Origin: an uncultured Myxococcales bacterium
GTDB lineage: Bacteria; Myxococcota; UBA727; VGSZ01
Assembly: GCA_903952805.1 (NCBI GenBank)
Contig: CAJBHN010000833.1
Coordinates: forward strand, 1 to 7,083
Length of the DNA stretch: 7,083 nucleotides
Direction: 5' to 3'
A model generated the notes under the pieces. That model saw only the letters and a list, made by a program, of their open reading frames with translations. It made no database searches and was not told the origin of the DNA. How positions within the stretch are numbered: position 1 is the stretch's first letter; the number at the start of each line of letters is the position of its first letter. Positions 1 to 6,268 of this stretch are shown in pieces. Both the position numbers and the translations under genes were made by a program.

Positions 1-8
1 GCTGGGCT

Positions 9-1088
9 TCACGGGTTGTCGACGAGGGTACGGGCCATGCGTTGGACCTCTCCCCGAAAGGTGCGGTTCAGCAGGGAGCGGAAGGCGCCCTCGGGCTCGC
101 CGGCCTGCTCCGACAGGGCATGCAGCGTCGCTTCGGCGCGAGCAAAGACCCGAGCCATGTCGTCGATTCCCCACACGCCAGCGGTCGCGGGCGTGACGCG
201 GCCCTGGGAGGCATCTTTGTCGATGTCGAGCCAGTCGTCGGCCATCTGGCCCAGCTCGGCGATGCTGTACAAAAAATCGCGTTCGAGGTCGCCGGCGAAG
301 GCGTCCACGCCCCATAACAACACGTCCATGCTGCCCGTCACGCCGGCCATGCGAAAGCTGCTGCCGCTCGGGTCGATGGCGCCCGCCATGCTGCTGATCT
401 CGCCATCGATCCAGGCATCGGCAGCCAGCAGCAGCGCATCAAAGGCCCGGTGGTCGTCGTCATCGCGACAGAAGGCACGCAGGGCCCGGGCCAGGGCTGC
501 CGCCGCCACCACCTCCGGCGACGCCTCCGCGGGGACAAAGCCGCGCACCACCCGGCGCAGGACCGCGGCTTTGTCGACGAGCGACAGGTCGGCCATGCCG
601 TCGTCGAGAGCTTCGTCGAGCACGAGGATCCAGGCCGCCCCCAGCGCCACCCGCTCGCAGCGCTCTCGCTCCACCAACCGAAAGATGATCGGGATGGCCG
701 CGCGGGCGGCCGTGACGACGGCGGCTTCGTCGGCGCCGACGGCCCGCATGAACCGGCTCGCGAGGGTCACCAGTGGCGGGCGGCGGGCGGAACACACGAT
801 CGTCGACAAACCCAGTCCGCAGTACAACTCGTAGCCGCCCCGCCACTTGGGCAAAAAGCCGCTGTCGTCGAGACCGGGCCACAGGGGCCGCACGAGGGGC
901 AACACCACGCGGTCAAACAGGCGCCCCACCTCGTGGACCAGCACCGACCGAAAACTCGGCAAGCGCGGGTCGCAGGCGTCGTCGCCGACCACGGTCAGCA
1001 CCGCCCGCTGCCGGTCGGCCAGCGACGGCGCCGGTAGCATCGTCCTCAACGACGCCGGCGGGGTGCGGGGGGTGGCTGTTGCACTCAT
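9..1088 (-). CDS. Class I isoprenoid synthase-like protein (polyprenyl synthetase / terpene synthase fold), substrate unknown
   Basis: The 359-residue product looks all-helical and carries two aspartate-rich motifs of the kind that bind Mg2+-diphosphate in class I isoprenoid enzymes. The second is clear: QMADDWLDIDKD at residues 281-292, then G296 and T299, giving DDxxDxxxD as in trans-prenyltransferases. The first, LDEALDDGMAD at 157-167, is unusual and can be read as DExxD (158-162) or DDxxxD (162-167). The RRG that normally follows the first motif in chain-elongating prenyltransferases is missing. No signal peptide or clear membrane segment is seen. The ATG at 1088 has an AGGG about 9 nt upstream. 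The gene follows the EVE gene on the same strand after 153 nt, so it may be transcribed separately. Fold membership is inferred from motifs and spacing. Whether it elongates, cyclises or condenses prenyl diphosphates, or is inactive, cannot be told. No other isoprenoid gene is in view. Confidence 0.72.
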   Translation of the reverse strand: MSATATPRTPPASLRTMLPAPSLADRQRAVLTVVGDDACDPRLPSFRSVLVHEVGRLFDRVVLPLVRPLWPGLDDSGFLPKWRGGYELYCGLGLSTIVCSARRPPLVTLASRFMRAVGADEAAVVTAARAAIPIIFRLVERERCERVALGAAWILVLDEALDDGMADLSLVDKAAVLRRVVRGFVPAEASPEVVAAAALARALRAFCRDDDDHRAFDALLLAADAWIDGEISSMAGAIDPSGSSFRMAGVTGSMDVLLWGVDAFAGDLERDFLYSIAELGQMADDWLDIDKDASQGRVTPATAGVWGIDDMARVFARAEATLHALSEQAGEPEGAFRSLLNRTFRGEVQRMARTLVDNP

Positions 1089-1212
1089 CCCACATGACCC
1101 TACCCGGGATCCGGGGGATCGTCATGGCGCTTCTGATGGCTTGATTGCGCGGCTGCAGACCGTCGCACACGAGCCCGGCGCGACGTTTCCCGCCGACCCG
1201 GCAGCACCGTCA

Positions 1213-1238
1213 CCGCCCGGCACCATCGCCGGGGGCGG
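1213..1238 (-). terminator. GC-rich hairpin downstream of the EVE gene; possible weak terminator
   Basis: This lies just past the EVE gene stop, in the 153-nt gap before the isoprenoid-synthase-like gene. A GCCGGG/CCCGGC stem is extended by CCG/CGG with a 2-nt bulge. There is no T-tract on the minus strand after it, so intrinsic termination is doubtful. The rest of the gap (1089-1241) shows no convincing promoter, RNA gene or repeat. Confidence 0.2.
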
Positions 1239-1241
1239 ACC

Positions 1242-1877
1242 TCACAACGTCGTCGTCGCCTTCGCCAGATGAAGGACATGGTGAAAGTGTTGCGGGCTGA
1301 CGGGCTGCACACTCAAGCGCTGCCCCCGGGCCAGCAGCGGCATCCCCGACAGGGCGGGCTCATCCCTGAGTCGTTCCAGGGGCAACACCTCCTCGAAGCG
1401 CTCAACGAAGGCGATGGGGACCATCATCCAGCGGGGCGAAGAGGGGGCGCTGTCGCCGTCGTAATAATCGCTCTTGCTGTCGAATTGGGTCGGGTCGGGC
1501 ACGGGGGTGCCGCAGACGCGGGCGACGCCAGCCACCCCAGATGGGGATGCGTTGGAGTGGTAGAACAGCACGAGGTCGCCCACCTTCATGAAGTCGCGCA
1601 TGTAGTTGCGCGCCAGATAGTTGCGCACCCCCTCCCACCCCGACGTGCGATCACGCTCCAGTTCGGCGATGCCGTAGACGTCGGGCTCGCTCTTCATCAG
1701 CCAGCACACCGGCCCCGAGCTCGGCCGTGCGTACGGCGTTGGGGCCGTTTTCGGCGTCGTTGCCGTCCCGGCCTGCTTCGTTGCGGCCTGCTTCGTTGCG
1801 GCCTGCTTCGTTGCGGCCTGCTTCGTTGCGGTCTTCTTCGTCGCGGTCTTCTTCGTCGCGGTCTTCTTCGTCGCCAT
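1242..1877 (-). CDS. EVE-domain protein with lysine/alanine-rich repeat tail at the N-terminus
   Basis: The 211-residue product has two parts. Residues 2-36 are seven pentapeptides (ATKKT three times, then ATKQA four times), followed by a Thr/Pro/Ala linker to about residue 57. Residues 57-205 form an EVE domain (PUA-like fold; human THYN1 and bacterial relatives). Visible EVE marks are CWLMKSEPDVYG (58-69), WEGVRNYLARNYMR (81-94), VLFYHSN (103-109) and RLSVQPVSPQHF (187-198). EVE domains form an aromatic-lined pocket that binds modified bases such as 5-methylcytosine derivatives in DNA; roles on RNA have also been proposed. The basic tail resembles bacterial histone-H1-like proteins and could add non-specific nucleic-acid binding (inference). 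The ATG at 1877 lies 9 nt after the trmH stop with no clear Shine-Dalgarno, so translational coupling is likely. The family call is firm; the biological target is unknown. Confidence 0.9.
   Translation of the reverse strand: MATKKTATKKTATKKTATKQAATKQAATKQAATKQAGTATTPKTAPTPYARPSSGPVCWLMKSEPDVYGIAELERDRTSGWEGVRNYLARNYMRDFMKVGDLVLFYHSNASPSGVAGVARVCGTPVPDPTQFDSKSDYYDGDSAPSSPRWMMVPIAFVERFEEVLPLERLRDEPALSGMPLLARGQRLSVQPVSPQHFHHVLHLAKATTTL
1771..1875. repeat. In-frame 15-bp tandem repeat (7 units) coding the EVE protein tail
   Basis: On the plus strand there are four identical units gcctgcttcgttgcg (1771-1830), then gtcttcttcgtcgcg at 1831-1860 (two identical units) and a third at 1861-1875 that differs only in its last base. 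The two unit types differ at three positions. Each unit codes five residues, so gain or loss of a unit would change tail length without shifting the frame. Confidence 0.95.
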
Positions 1878-1886
1878 GCGTCGTCG

Positions 1887-2726
1887 CTAGCCGACCGGGC
1901 CGCCGCTTGGAAGGCCGGCCAGCGTTCCTGCGGCCTGCTCGGCCACCTCGGCTTCGAGGTGAGCGACCAATTCGGGATTCTTCAGGGCCCGCTTGAGGTA
2001 GCGCACGGCGAGGGCGACGGCCTCGTCGGTGGCGAGGTCGGAGGCCGTGCCCAGGTGGCGCCGTCGTCGGGAGCTGACTTCCCACAGCGCCACCGCCGCC
2101 GACACGCTGACGTTGAAGCTCTCGACCATGCCGTGCATCGGAATCGTGAAGCGGTGCTCGGTGAGCGCGAGGGCTCGCTTCGACAAGCCGCTGTGCTCCG
2201 AGCCAAACACCAGGGCGACCGGACGGCTGACGTCGATGTCGTACACCGACACACATCCCTGGCCGACGTCGGCGGCGTAGAGGTCGAAGCCCTGGGCCGA
2301 CAGGTCGCCGAGGCAGCGGGCCAGGCCTTTGTGCTTGCGCACCGAGACCCAATCGTCGGCGGAGCGGGCGATGGCCTTGTTTTTTTCCCAGCGGTTGGGC
2401 TGTTCGACGACGTGCATGGCCGAGACGCCCATGCCCTCGCAGGTGCGCAGCACGGCGCTGGCGTTGTGGTTGTCGACGAGGTTTTCCAGCACGACCGTCA
2501 CGCTGTTGAGGCGCCCGGCGGCGACGTCAATCATGCGCTGGGCCCGATGGGCCGACAAATGCGACATGAACGCTGCGGCCAGGGGCTGGGCTTCCAAGAG
2601 GGATCGCAGGGTGGTGGCGTCGGGCACGAGCCCTGCTGCCACTGTCGACGCCGTCGCACCAGCCGGTCTGGTGGGCCGGGAATGCGCCGCCGCCGCGGCT
2701 GGTTGTGTCCACGAGAGGTCAACCAT
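1887..2726 (-). CDS. trmH: TrmH/SpoU-family RNA 2'-O-methyltransferase, probable tRNA (Gm18) methyltransferase
   Basis: The 279-residue product belongs to the SPOUT class, which uses S-adenosylmethionine bound in a trefoil knot to methylate a ribose 2'-OH. All three SpoU motifs are present: ENLVDNHNASAVLRT (81-95) with the catalytic-type R94; ALVFGSEHSGLS (171-182); and IPMHGMVESFNVSVSAA (195-211), the knot that binds the cofactor. Overall layout matches TrmH, which makes Gm18 in the tRNA D-loop, better than the longer RlmB type; exact specificity is inferred. The start is uncertain. The ATG at 2726 has a G-rich stretch upstream and gives about 53 Ala-rich residues of extra N-terminus. The ATG at 2567 (MSHL) lines up with the E. 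coli TrmH N-terminus but has no visible Shine-Dalgarno. The 2726 start overlaps the ATG of the divergent gene. The EVE gene follows 9 nt downstream and is probably co-transcribed. Confidence 0.88.
   Translation of the reverse strand: MVDLSWTQPAAAAAHSRPTRPAGATASTVAAGLVPDATTLRSLLEAQPLAAAFMSHLSAHRAQRMIDVAAGRLNSVTVVLENLVDNHNASAVLRTCEGMGVSAMHVVEQPNRWEKNKAIARSADDWVSVRKHKGLARCLGDLSAQGFDLYAADVGQGCVSVYDIDVSRPVALVFGSEHSGLSKRALALTEHRFTIPMHGMVESFNVSVSAAVALWEVSSRRRRHLGTASDLATDEAVALAVRYLKRALKNPELVAHLEAEVAEQAAGTLAGLPSGGPVG
2713..2718 (+). promoter_or_regulatory. Shine-Dalgarno GAGAGG for the plus-strand gene at 2725
   Basis: A purine-rich GAGAGG lies 6 nt before the ATG at 2725, a good distance for ribosome binding. 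It supports that start and the reality of the small plus-strand gene, although this stretch would also be coding for trmH if trmH begins at 2726. Confidence 0.55.
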
Positions 2727-3075
2727 GCACACCCCCCGCCAGAGCCGTCGTGCCGCCATCCTGTCCGTCGCCACCCGCGTGATCCGCGTTTTCTCCGTTT
2801 CGGCCCTGTTGGCCGGCGGCTTCATCGCCAGCGCCGAATCACTGGCCGACGTCTCACTGGACAATGACGACGACGTCCGCCGCGTCCGCAGCTTGTTGGC
2901 CCGAGCCGCCGACGAGGTGTTGTCCAAACCGCCGATGGACGGAGACCGCGCGCTGCTGGCCATCATTGCTGCCCAGGAAGCCATCGCCACCGCCGCGGTG
3001 CCCGAACCCACCGAGAGGCACCTGCGCGCCATCCTGACGGCGTCGCAGGTGGCCGAAGACGCCGCCCGCGGTTGA
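2725..3075 (+). CDS. Small secreted or periplasmic protein of unknown function
   Basis: The product is 116 residues. The N-terminus has basic residues (R5, R8, R9, R18, R21), a hydrophobic stretch at about 22-36 and an AxA site (A35-S36-A37), a plausible Sec signal peptide cleaved before E38. The mature part of about 79 residues is mostly helical in appearance, with an acidic start (DNDDD, 46-50) and alanine-rich helices. It has no cysteines and matches no family I recognise. Third codon positions are strongly G/C throughout and a good Shine-Dalgarno precedes the ATG, so it is probably a real gene. It lies 84 nt upstream of ychF on the same strand and could share its transcript. Its ATG overlaps the likely trmH ATG on the other strand. 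An export role is inferred only from the signal peptide. Confidence 0.65.
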   Translation: MHTPRQSRRAAILSVATRVIRVFSVSALLAGGFIASAESLADVSLDNDDDVRRVRSLLARAADEVLSKPPMDGDRALLAIIAAQEAIATAAVPEPTERHLRAILTASQVAEDAARG

Positions 3076-3159
3076 CGCCGGGCCCGCCGCCGACGCAGGA
3101 CAGACCCGGGATTGATGCTCGGGCCTTCCCTCTGGCGGCGAGTCTGTTACGCCCGCCCC

Positions 3160-4266
3160 ATGGGATTTTCGTGCGGCATCGTCGGTCTGCCCAATGTTGG
3201 CAAGTCCACGCTCTTCAACTGTCTGTCGTCGGCGCGAGCCGAGGCGGCCAACTACCCGTTTTGCACCATCGAGCCCAATGTCGGCATCGTTGAAGTGCCC
3301 GACGCCCGCATGAAGGCGCTGGCGGTGGTGGTAAACCCCGAGCGGATCGTCCCCGCCACCACCCGCTTCGTCGACATCGCCGGCATCGTCAAAGGCGCCA
3401 GCAAGGGTGAGGGGCTGGGCAACAAGTTTCTGTCCCACATCCGCGACGTCGACGCCATCTGCCACGTCGTGCGCTGCTTCATCGACGAAAACGTCGTCCA
3501 CGTCGACGGCAAGGTCGACCCCGTCCGCGACGCCGGCACCATCGACACCGAACTGATCCTGGCCGACCTCGAGGCCGTCGAGAAGCGCCTCGATCGCGCC
3601 AAGAAGATGTCCAAGGGCGCCGACGCCACCATCGAGAAGAAGGCCGTGCCCTATCTCGATTCCCTCAAGAGCCACCTCGAGCGCGGCGAGCCCGCCCGGT
3701 CCCACAAGGCCGACGACGACGACGATCTCAAGGCCGTGCTGCACGACATGCACCTGCTGACGGTCAAGCCGACGCTGTTTGTCGCCAACTGCGACGAAGC
3801 CGGCCTGACCCCCGAGACCAACGCCCACCTCAAGGCCCTGCTCGACATGGCCACCGCCCGCGGGGACCAGGTCGTCGCCGTCTGCGCCAAGATCGAAAGC
3901 GAAGTCGCCGAGCTCCCACCCGAGGAGCGCGCTGATTTCCTGGCCTCGATGGGCATGGAGAGCTCGGGCCTCGACAAGCTCATCCGCGCCGGCTTCAAGC
4001 TCCTCGGCCTCGGCACCTACTTCACCGCCGGCGTGAAGGAAGTCCGGGCCTGGAACATCGTCAATGGCACCAAGGCGCCGGGCGCCGCCGGCGTCATCCA
4101 CAGCGACTTCGAGCGCGGCTTCATCAAGGCCGAGGTCATCTGGTGGGAGGACTTCGTGACCCTCGGTGGCGAGTCCCGCTGCCGCGAGGCCGGCAAGCTC
4201 CGCCTCGAAGGCAAAGAGTACGTCGTGCGCGACGGCGACGTCATGCACTTCAAGTTCAACGTCTGA
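3160..4266 (+). CDS. ychF: Redox-regulated ATPase YchF (OLA1 family, Obg-like)
   Basis: The 368-residue product is close to the usual 363 or so and is alignable end to end with E. coli YchF. It has a P-loop GLPNVGKST (9-17), switch region VDIAGIVKGASKGEGLGN (71-88), and NCDE at 210-213 in place of the NKxD guanine-specificity motif, the change that makes this family prefer ATP. A central helical domain follows the P-loop core, and the C-terminal TGS domain (about 283-366) includes YFTAGVKEVRAW and ends DGDVMHFKFNV. YchF is cytoplasmic, binds ribosomes and affects translation and stress responses. The start at 3160 (MGFSCGIVG) matches the conserved MGFxCGIVGLPNVGKST beginning; the upstream in-frame ATGs at 3112 and 3115 would add a non-conserved extension. 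No strong Shine-Dalgarno is visible. In E. coli ychF sits beside pth, which is absent here. A strong terminator lies 22 nt after the stop. Confidence 0.97.
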   Translation: MGFSCGIVGLPNVGKSTLFNCLSSARAEAANYPFCTIEPNVGIVEVPDARMKALAVVVNPERIVPATTRFVDIAGIVKGASKGEGLGNKFLSHIRDVDAICHVVRCFIDENVVHVDGKVDPVRDAGTIDTELILADLEAVEKRLDRAKKMSKGADATIEKKAVPYLDSLKSHLERGEPARSHKADDDDDLKAVLHDMHLLTVKPTLFVANCDEAGLTPETNAHLKALLDMATARGDQVVAVCAKIESEVAELPPEERADFLASMGMESSGLDKLIRAGFKLLGLGTYFTAGVKEVRAWNIVNGTKAPGAAGVIHSDFERGFIKAEVIWWEDFVTLGGESRCREAGKLRLEGKEYVVRDGDVMHFKFNV

Positions 4267-4288
4267 CGCCAGAGTGTCGTCGTCGATC

Positions 4289-4325
4289 GACAGAAAAGCG
4301 GGGGCCTGGCCCCCGCTTTTCTGTC
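4289..4325. terminator. Bidirectional intrinsic terminator between ychF and the convergent gene
   Basis: This is a perfect inverted repeat with 18-nt arms around a single central base. The arms run GACAGAAAAGCGGGGGCC and its exact reverse complement. The GC-rich core (GCGGGGGCC/GGCCCCCGC) is flanked by AAAA on the left and TTTT on the right, so either strand yields a GC stem followed by a U-run. It lies 22 nt past the ychF stop and 11 nt past the stop of the minus-strand gene at 4337, and so serves both convergent transcripts. Confidence 0.93.
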
Positions 4326-4336
4326 GTGCGAACGGC

Positions 4337-5176
4337 TCAGGGGCCGTCGCGGTACTCCACCGGCTGGGCTGCCTTCGACGTGTCGGGCAGGGGCACGGGC
4401 CGCACATCGATTTGGGCAGCGAGCCAGGCGCCGTCGTAGGTCTGCAGCAGGCGCTGCAGGCCGTCGCTCCAGATGGGGCGGGTGCCATCATGGGCACGCC
4501 GCAGCCACCACATCGTCGCCGAGCGCACGTGGTTGGGGTCGTGGCCGCCCCAGTTGGCGCCCTCGCCACCGAGGGTGTCGTGGTAGGGCTCGGTGATCTC
4601 CAATTCGTTCCAGGCCCCGCCCTTGGCGTCCATCAACGACAGATAGCGCTGACGCTCTCGCTCGACCCACGGCGGGCTCGACGACAGGGCCTTCTCGACG
4701 AGGAAGTAGACCCGGGCCAGCCTCTGAAATTGCCGGTCATAGACCCCCTGGGTGCGCTTGCGCAGGGCTCCGTCTTTCGCCGCCGGCACCAGCGCCCTGG
4801 TCGCCCACCGGACAAAGGCGGGGTCATAGCGGCCGAAGTCCCGCGCGGCCTGCAGGTCAAGCGTGGTGCCCTTGTGGGGCCCCTTGAGAAACGGCGTCGA
4901 CGGCGCCGCCGCCAGCACAGCCTTCCACGACAACACCAACAGCCCGCGACAAAAGACCGTGCGCATGCCGCCATCGACGCCGTAGTCAAAGATGAGGTCG
5001 TCGCCGCAGCCGTGGCCGCTCTCGGGCATGCGCAGCCAGGCCGTGGCGATGGCGTCGCCGATGGGGGTGGGGGTGGGGGCACCCGACGGCGAGGTCGGTG
5101 TACCGGTGCCGGCGGCGGCGGTGGGACCCGCGAGGAGCGCGAGGGCGGTCAGCGACGCGATGATGGGGCGGTGCAT
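4337..5176 (-). CDS. Secreted protein of unknown function, last gene of the tsaD unit
   Basis: The product is 279 residues from the ATG at 5176; a TTG directly before it (5179) would add one residue. The N-terminus (MHRPIIASLTALALLAGPTAAA) is a typical signal peptide, probably cleaved near residues 20-23. A Thr/Pro/Ser-rich linker runs to about residue 39. The mature domain has just two cysteines, C57 and C76, which could form a disulfide outside the cytoplasm. It is rich in aromatics, with distinctive stretches such as GGEGANWGGHDPNHVRSATM (203-222) and WWLRRAHDGTRP (223-234) that look functionally constrained. I recognise no family. There is no lipobox, no anchor and no obvious catalytic triad. 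It begins 31 nt after tsaD, suggesting co-transcription. The nearest Shine-Dalgarno-like sequence is a weak GGGTGG about 13 nt upstream. Confidence 0.75.
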   Translation of the reverse strand: MHRPIIASLTALALLAGPTAAAGTGTPTSPSGAPTPTPIGDAIATAWLRMPESGHGCGDDLIFDYGVDGGMRTVFCRGLLVLSWKAVLAAAPSTPFLKGPHKGTTLDLQAARDFGRYDPAFVRWATRALVPAAKDGALRKRTQGVYDRQFQRLARVYFLVEKALSSSPPWVERERQRYLSLMDAKGGAWNELEITEPYHDTLGGEGANWGGHDPNHVRSATMWWLRRAHDGTRPIWSDGLQRLLQTYDGAWLAAQIDVRPVPLPDTSKAAQPVEYRDGP

Positions 5177-5207
5177 CAATGCAGTCTGCCACCCCCTGAG
5201 CGCAGCG

Positions 5208-6257
5208 TCAGCGCAAGGCGAGGGCTGCGTGTTCGACCTGGGCGTCGGCCTGGGCCGTCAACGACAGCGACGACGACCGCTGTTGGCGCCACCACTGCAG
5301 GCCCGCCATGCCGATCATGACCGCGTTGTCGGTGCACAGGGCCCGCGGCGGCACCACCACCGTGACGTCGTTGTCCAGGCCGCGCCGCACCGCTTCGCGC
5401 CGCAAGTGGCTGTTGGCGGCCACGCCACCGCCAATGACCAGCGTCGACAGCTGCTGACGACGACAGGCGAGCATCGCCTTGTGCAACAGCATGTCGACGA
5501 TGGCGTCTTGCAGGCTGGCGCACAGGTCGCGCAGGTCCTGGCCGTCGACGTCGTGGCCTTCGCGCTTGCGATAGCTTTCGACCCAGGTGCGGACGGCGGT
5601 CTTCAGGCCAGAAAACGAGTAGTCGTAGTGGCTGCGGTCCCGCAGGCTGCGGGGCAGGGGAAAGCGGGTCGGGTCGCCTTCGCTGGCGAGGCGGTCGATG
5701 ACGGCGCCGCCGGGGTAGCCAAGCCCCAGCAGCTTGGCGCTTTTGTCGAAGGCTTCGCCGGCGGCGTCGTCGCGGGTCTGGCCGATCAGGCGCGAGAGAC
5801 CCACGCCTTCGAAGCGGTACAACGCCGTGTGGCCCCCCGAGACGACCAGACCGATGTAGGGAGATGTGGGGGAAAGTGCGGGGTCGGCCGACGCCGCCAG
5901 CAGGTGGCCCTCGATGTGGTGGACGCCGATGAACGGCACGCCCAGGCCCTGGGCGAGTCCCTTGGCGTAGGTCAGGCCCACCAGCAGCGCGCCGATCAGG
6001 CCGGGGCCGTAGGTGGCACCAACGGCGCCGAGGTCGCCGGGAGCGATGTTGGCCTGGGCCAGGGCGCGGCCAACGACGTCGTCGATGCGGCTCAGGTGCT
6101 CCCGCGACGCGATCTCCGGCACCACGCCGCCGTAGATGGCGTGGGTGTCGACCTGCGAGTGCACGATCGACGACAGCACCCGACCGTCGCGGTGCACCAC
6201 GGCGGCCGCCGTCTCGTCGCAGGACGACTCGATGGCCAGCAGGTACGGGTGCTGCAT
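5208..6257 (-). CDS. tsaD: tRNA N6-adenosine threonylcarbamoyltransferase TsaD (Gcp/Kae1/YgjD)
   Basis: The 349-residue product is about the usual length (337 in E. coli). TsaD transfers the threonylcarbamoyl group from TC-AMP to N6 of A37 in tRNAs reading ANN codons, working in the cytoplasm with TsaB and TsaE after TsaC/Sua5 makes TC-AMP. Family marks are all present: SSCDET (11-16), YGGVVPEIASREH (42-54), the metal-binding HHIEGH (113-118, ligands H114 and H118), SGGHT (140-144), DDAAGEAFDKSAK (163-175), GGGVAANSHLR (276-286) and the third metal ligand D310 in CTDNA. The ATG at 6257 gives the conserved LAIESSCDET near the N-terminus. The gene begins 11 nt after the membrane-protein stop with no clear Shine-Dalgarno, which suggests coupled translation. 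TsaB, TsaC and TsaE are not in the window. It should be essential in most bacteria. Confidence 0.97.
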   Translation of the reverse strand: MQHPYLLAIESSCDETAAAVVHRDGRVLSSIVHSQVDTHAIYGGVVPEIASREHLSRIDDVVGRALAQANIAPGDLGAVGATYGPGLIGALLVGLTYAKGLAQGLGVPFIGVHHIEGHLLAASADPALSPTSPYIGLVVSGGHTALYRFEGVGLSRLIGQTRDDAAGEAFDKSAKLLGLGYPGGAVIDRLASEGDPTRFPLPRSLRDRSHYDYSFSGLKTAVRTWVESYRKREGHDVDGQDLRDLCASLQDAIVDMLLHKAMLACRRQQLSTLVIGGGVAANSHLRREAVRRGLDNDVTVVVPPRALCTDNAVMIGMAGLQWWRQQRSSSLSLTAQADAQVEHAALALR

Positions 6258-6268
6258 TGCGGGAGTCG

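Noticed and set aside
1103..1115. Palindrome-like cccgggatccggg upstream of the isoprenoid-synthase-like gene
   Set aside because: Only the central GGATCC is truly symmetric; a 6-bp palindrome is expected by chance in GC-rich DNA.
1242..1877. EVE protein as part of a modification-dependent restriction or defence system
   Set aside because: Restriction partners of EVE domains (McrBC-like or HNH nucleases) are absent here; neighbours are trmH and an isoprenoid-synthase-like gene.
1269..2867. A 532-codon open frame on the plus strand opposite the EVE and trmH genes
   Set aside because: It is antisense to two clearly recognised genes, shows no family motifs and is rich in G/V/A/H/R as expected from the complement of GC3-biased genes.
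3076..3159. Promoter for ychF with a TTGATG -35-like hexamer near 3112
   Set aside because: The only -10-like sequence (TGTTAC) is about 27 nt away, too far for a standard promoter.
2854..4569. A 571-codon open frame on the minus strand opposite ychF
   Set aside because: It runs through the terminator at 4289-4325 and antisense to ychF; its repetitive V/G/D/A composition is the complement of ychF codons.
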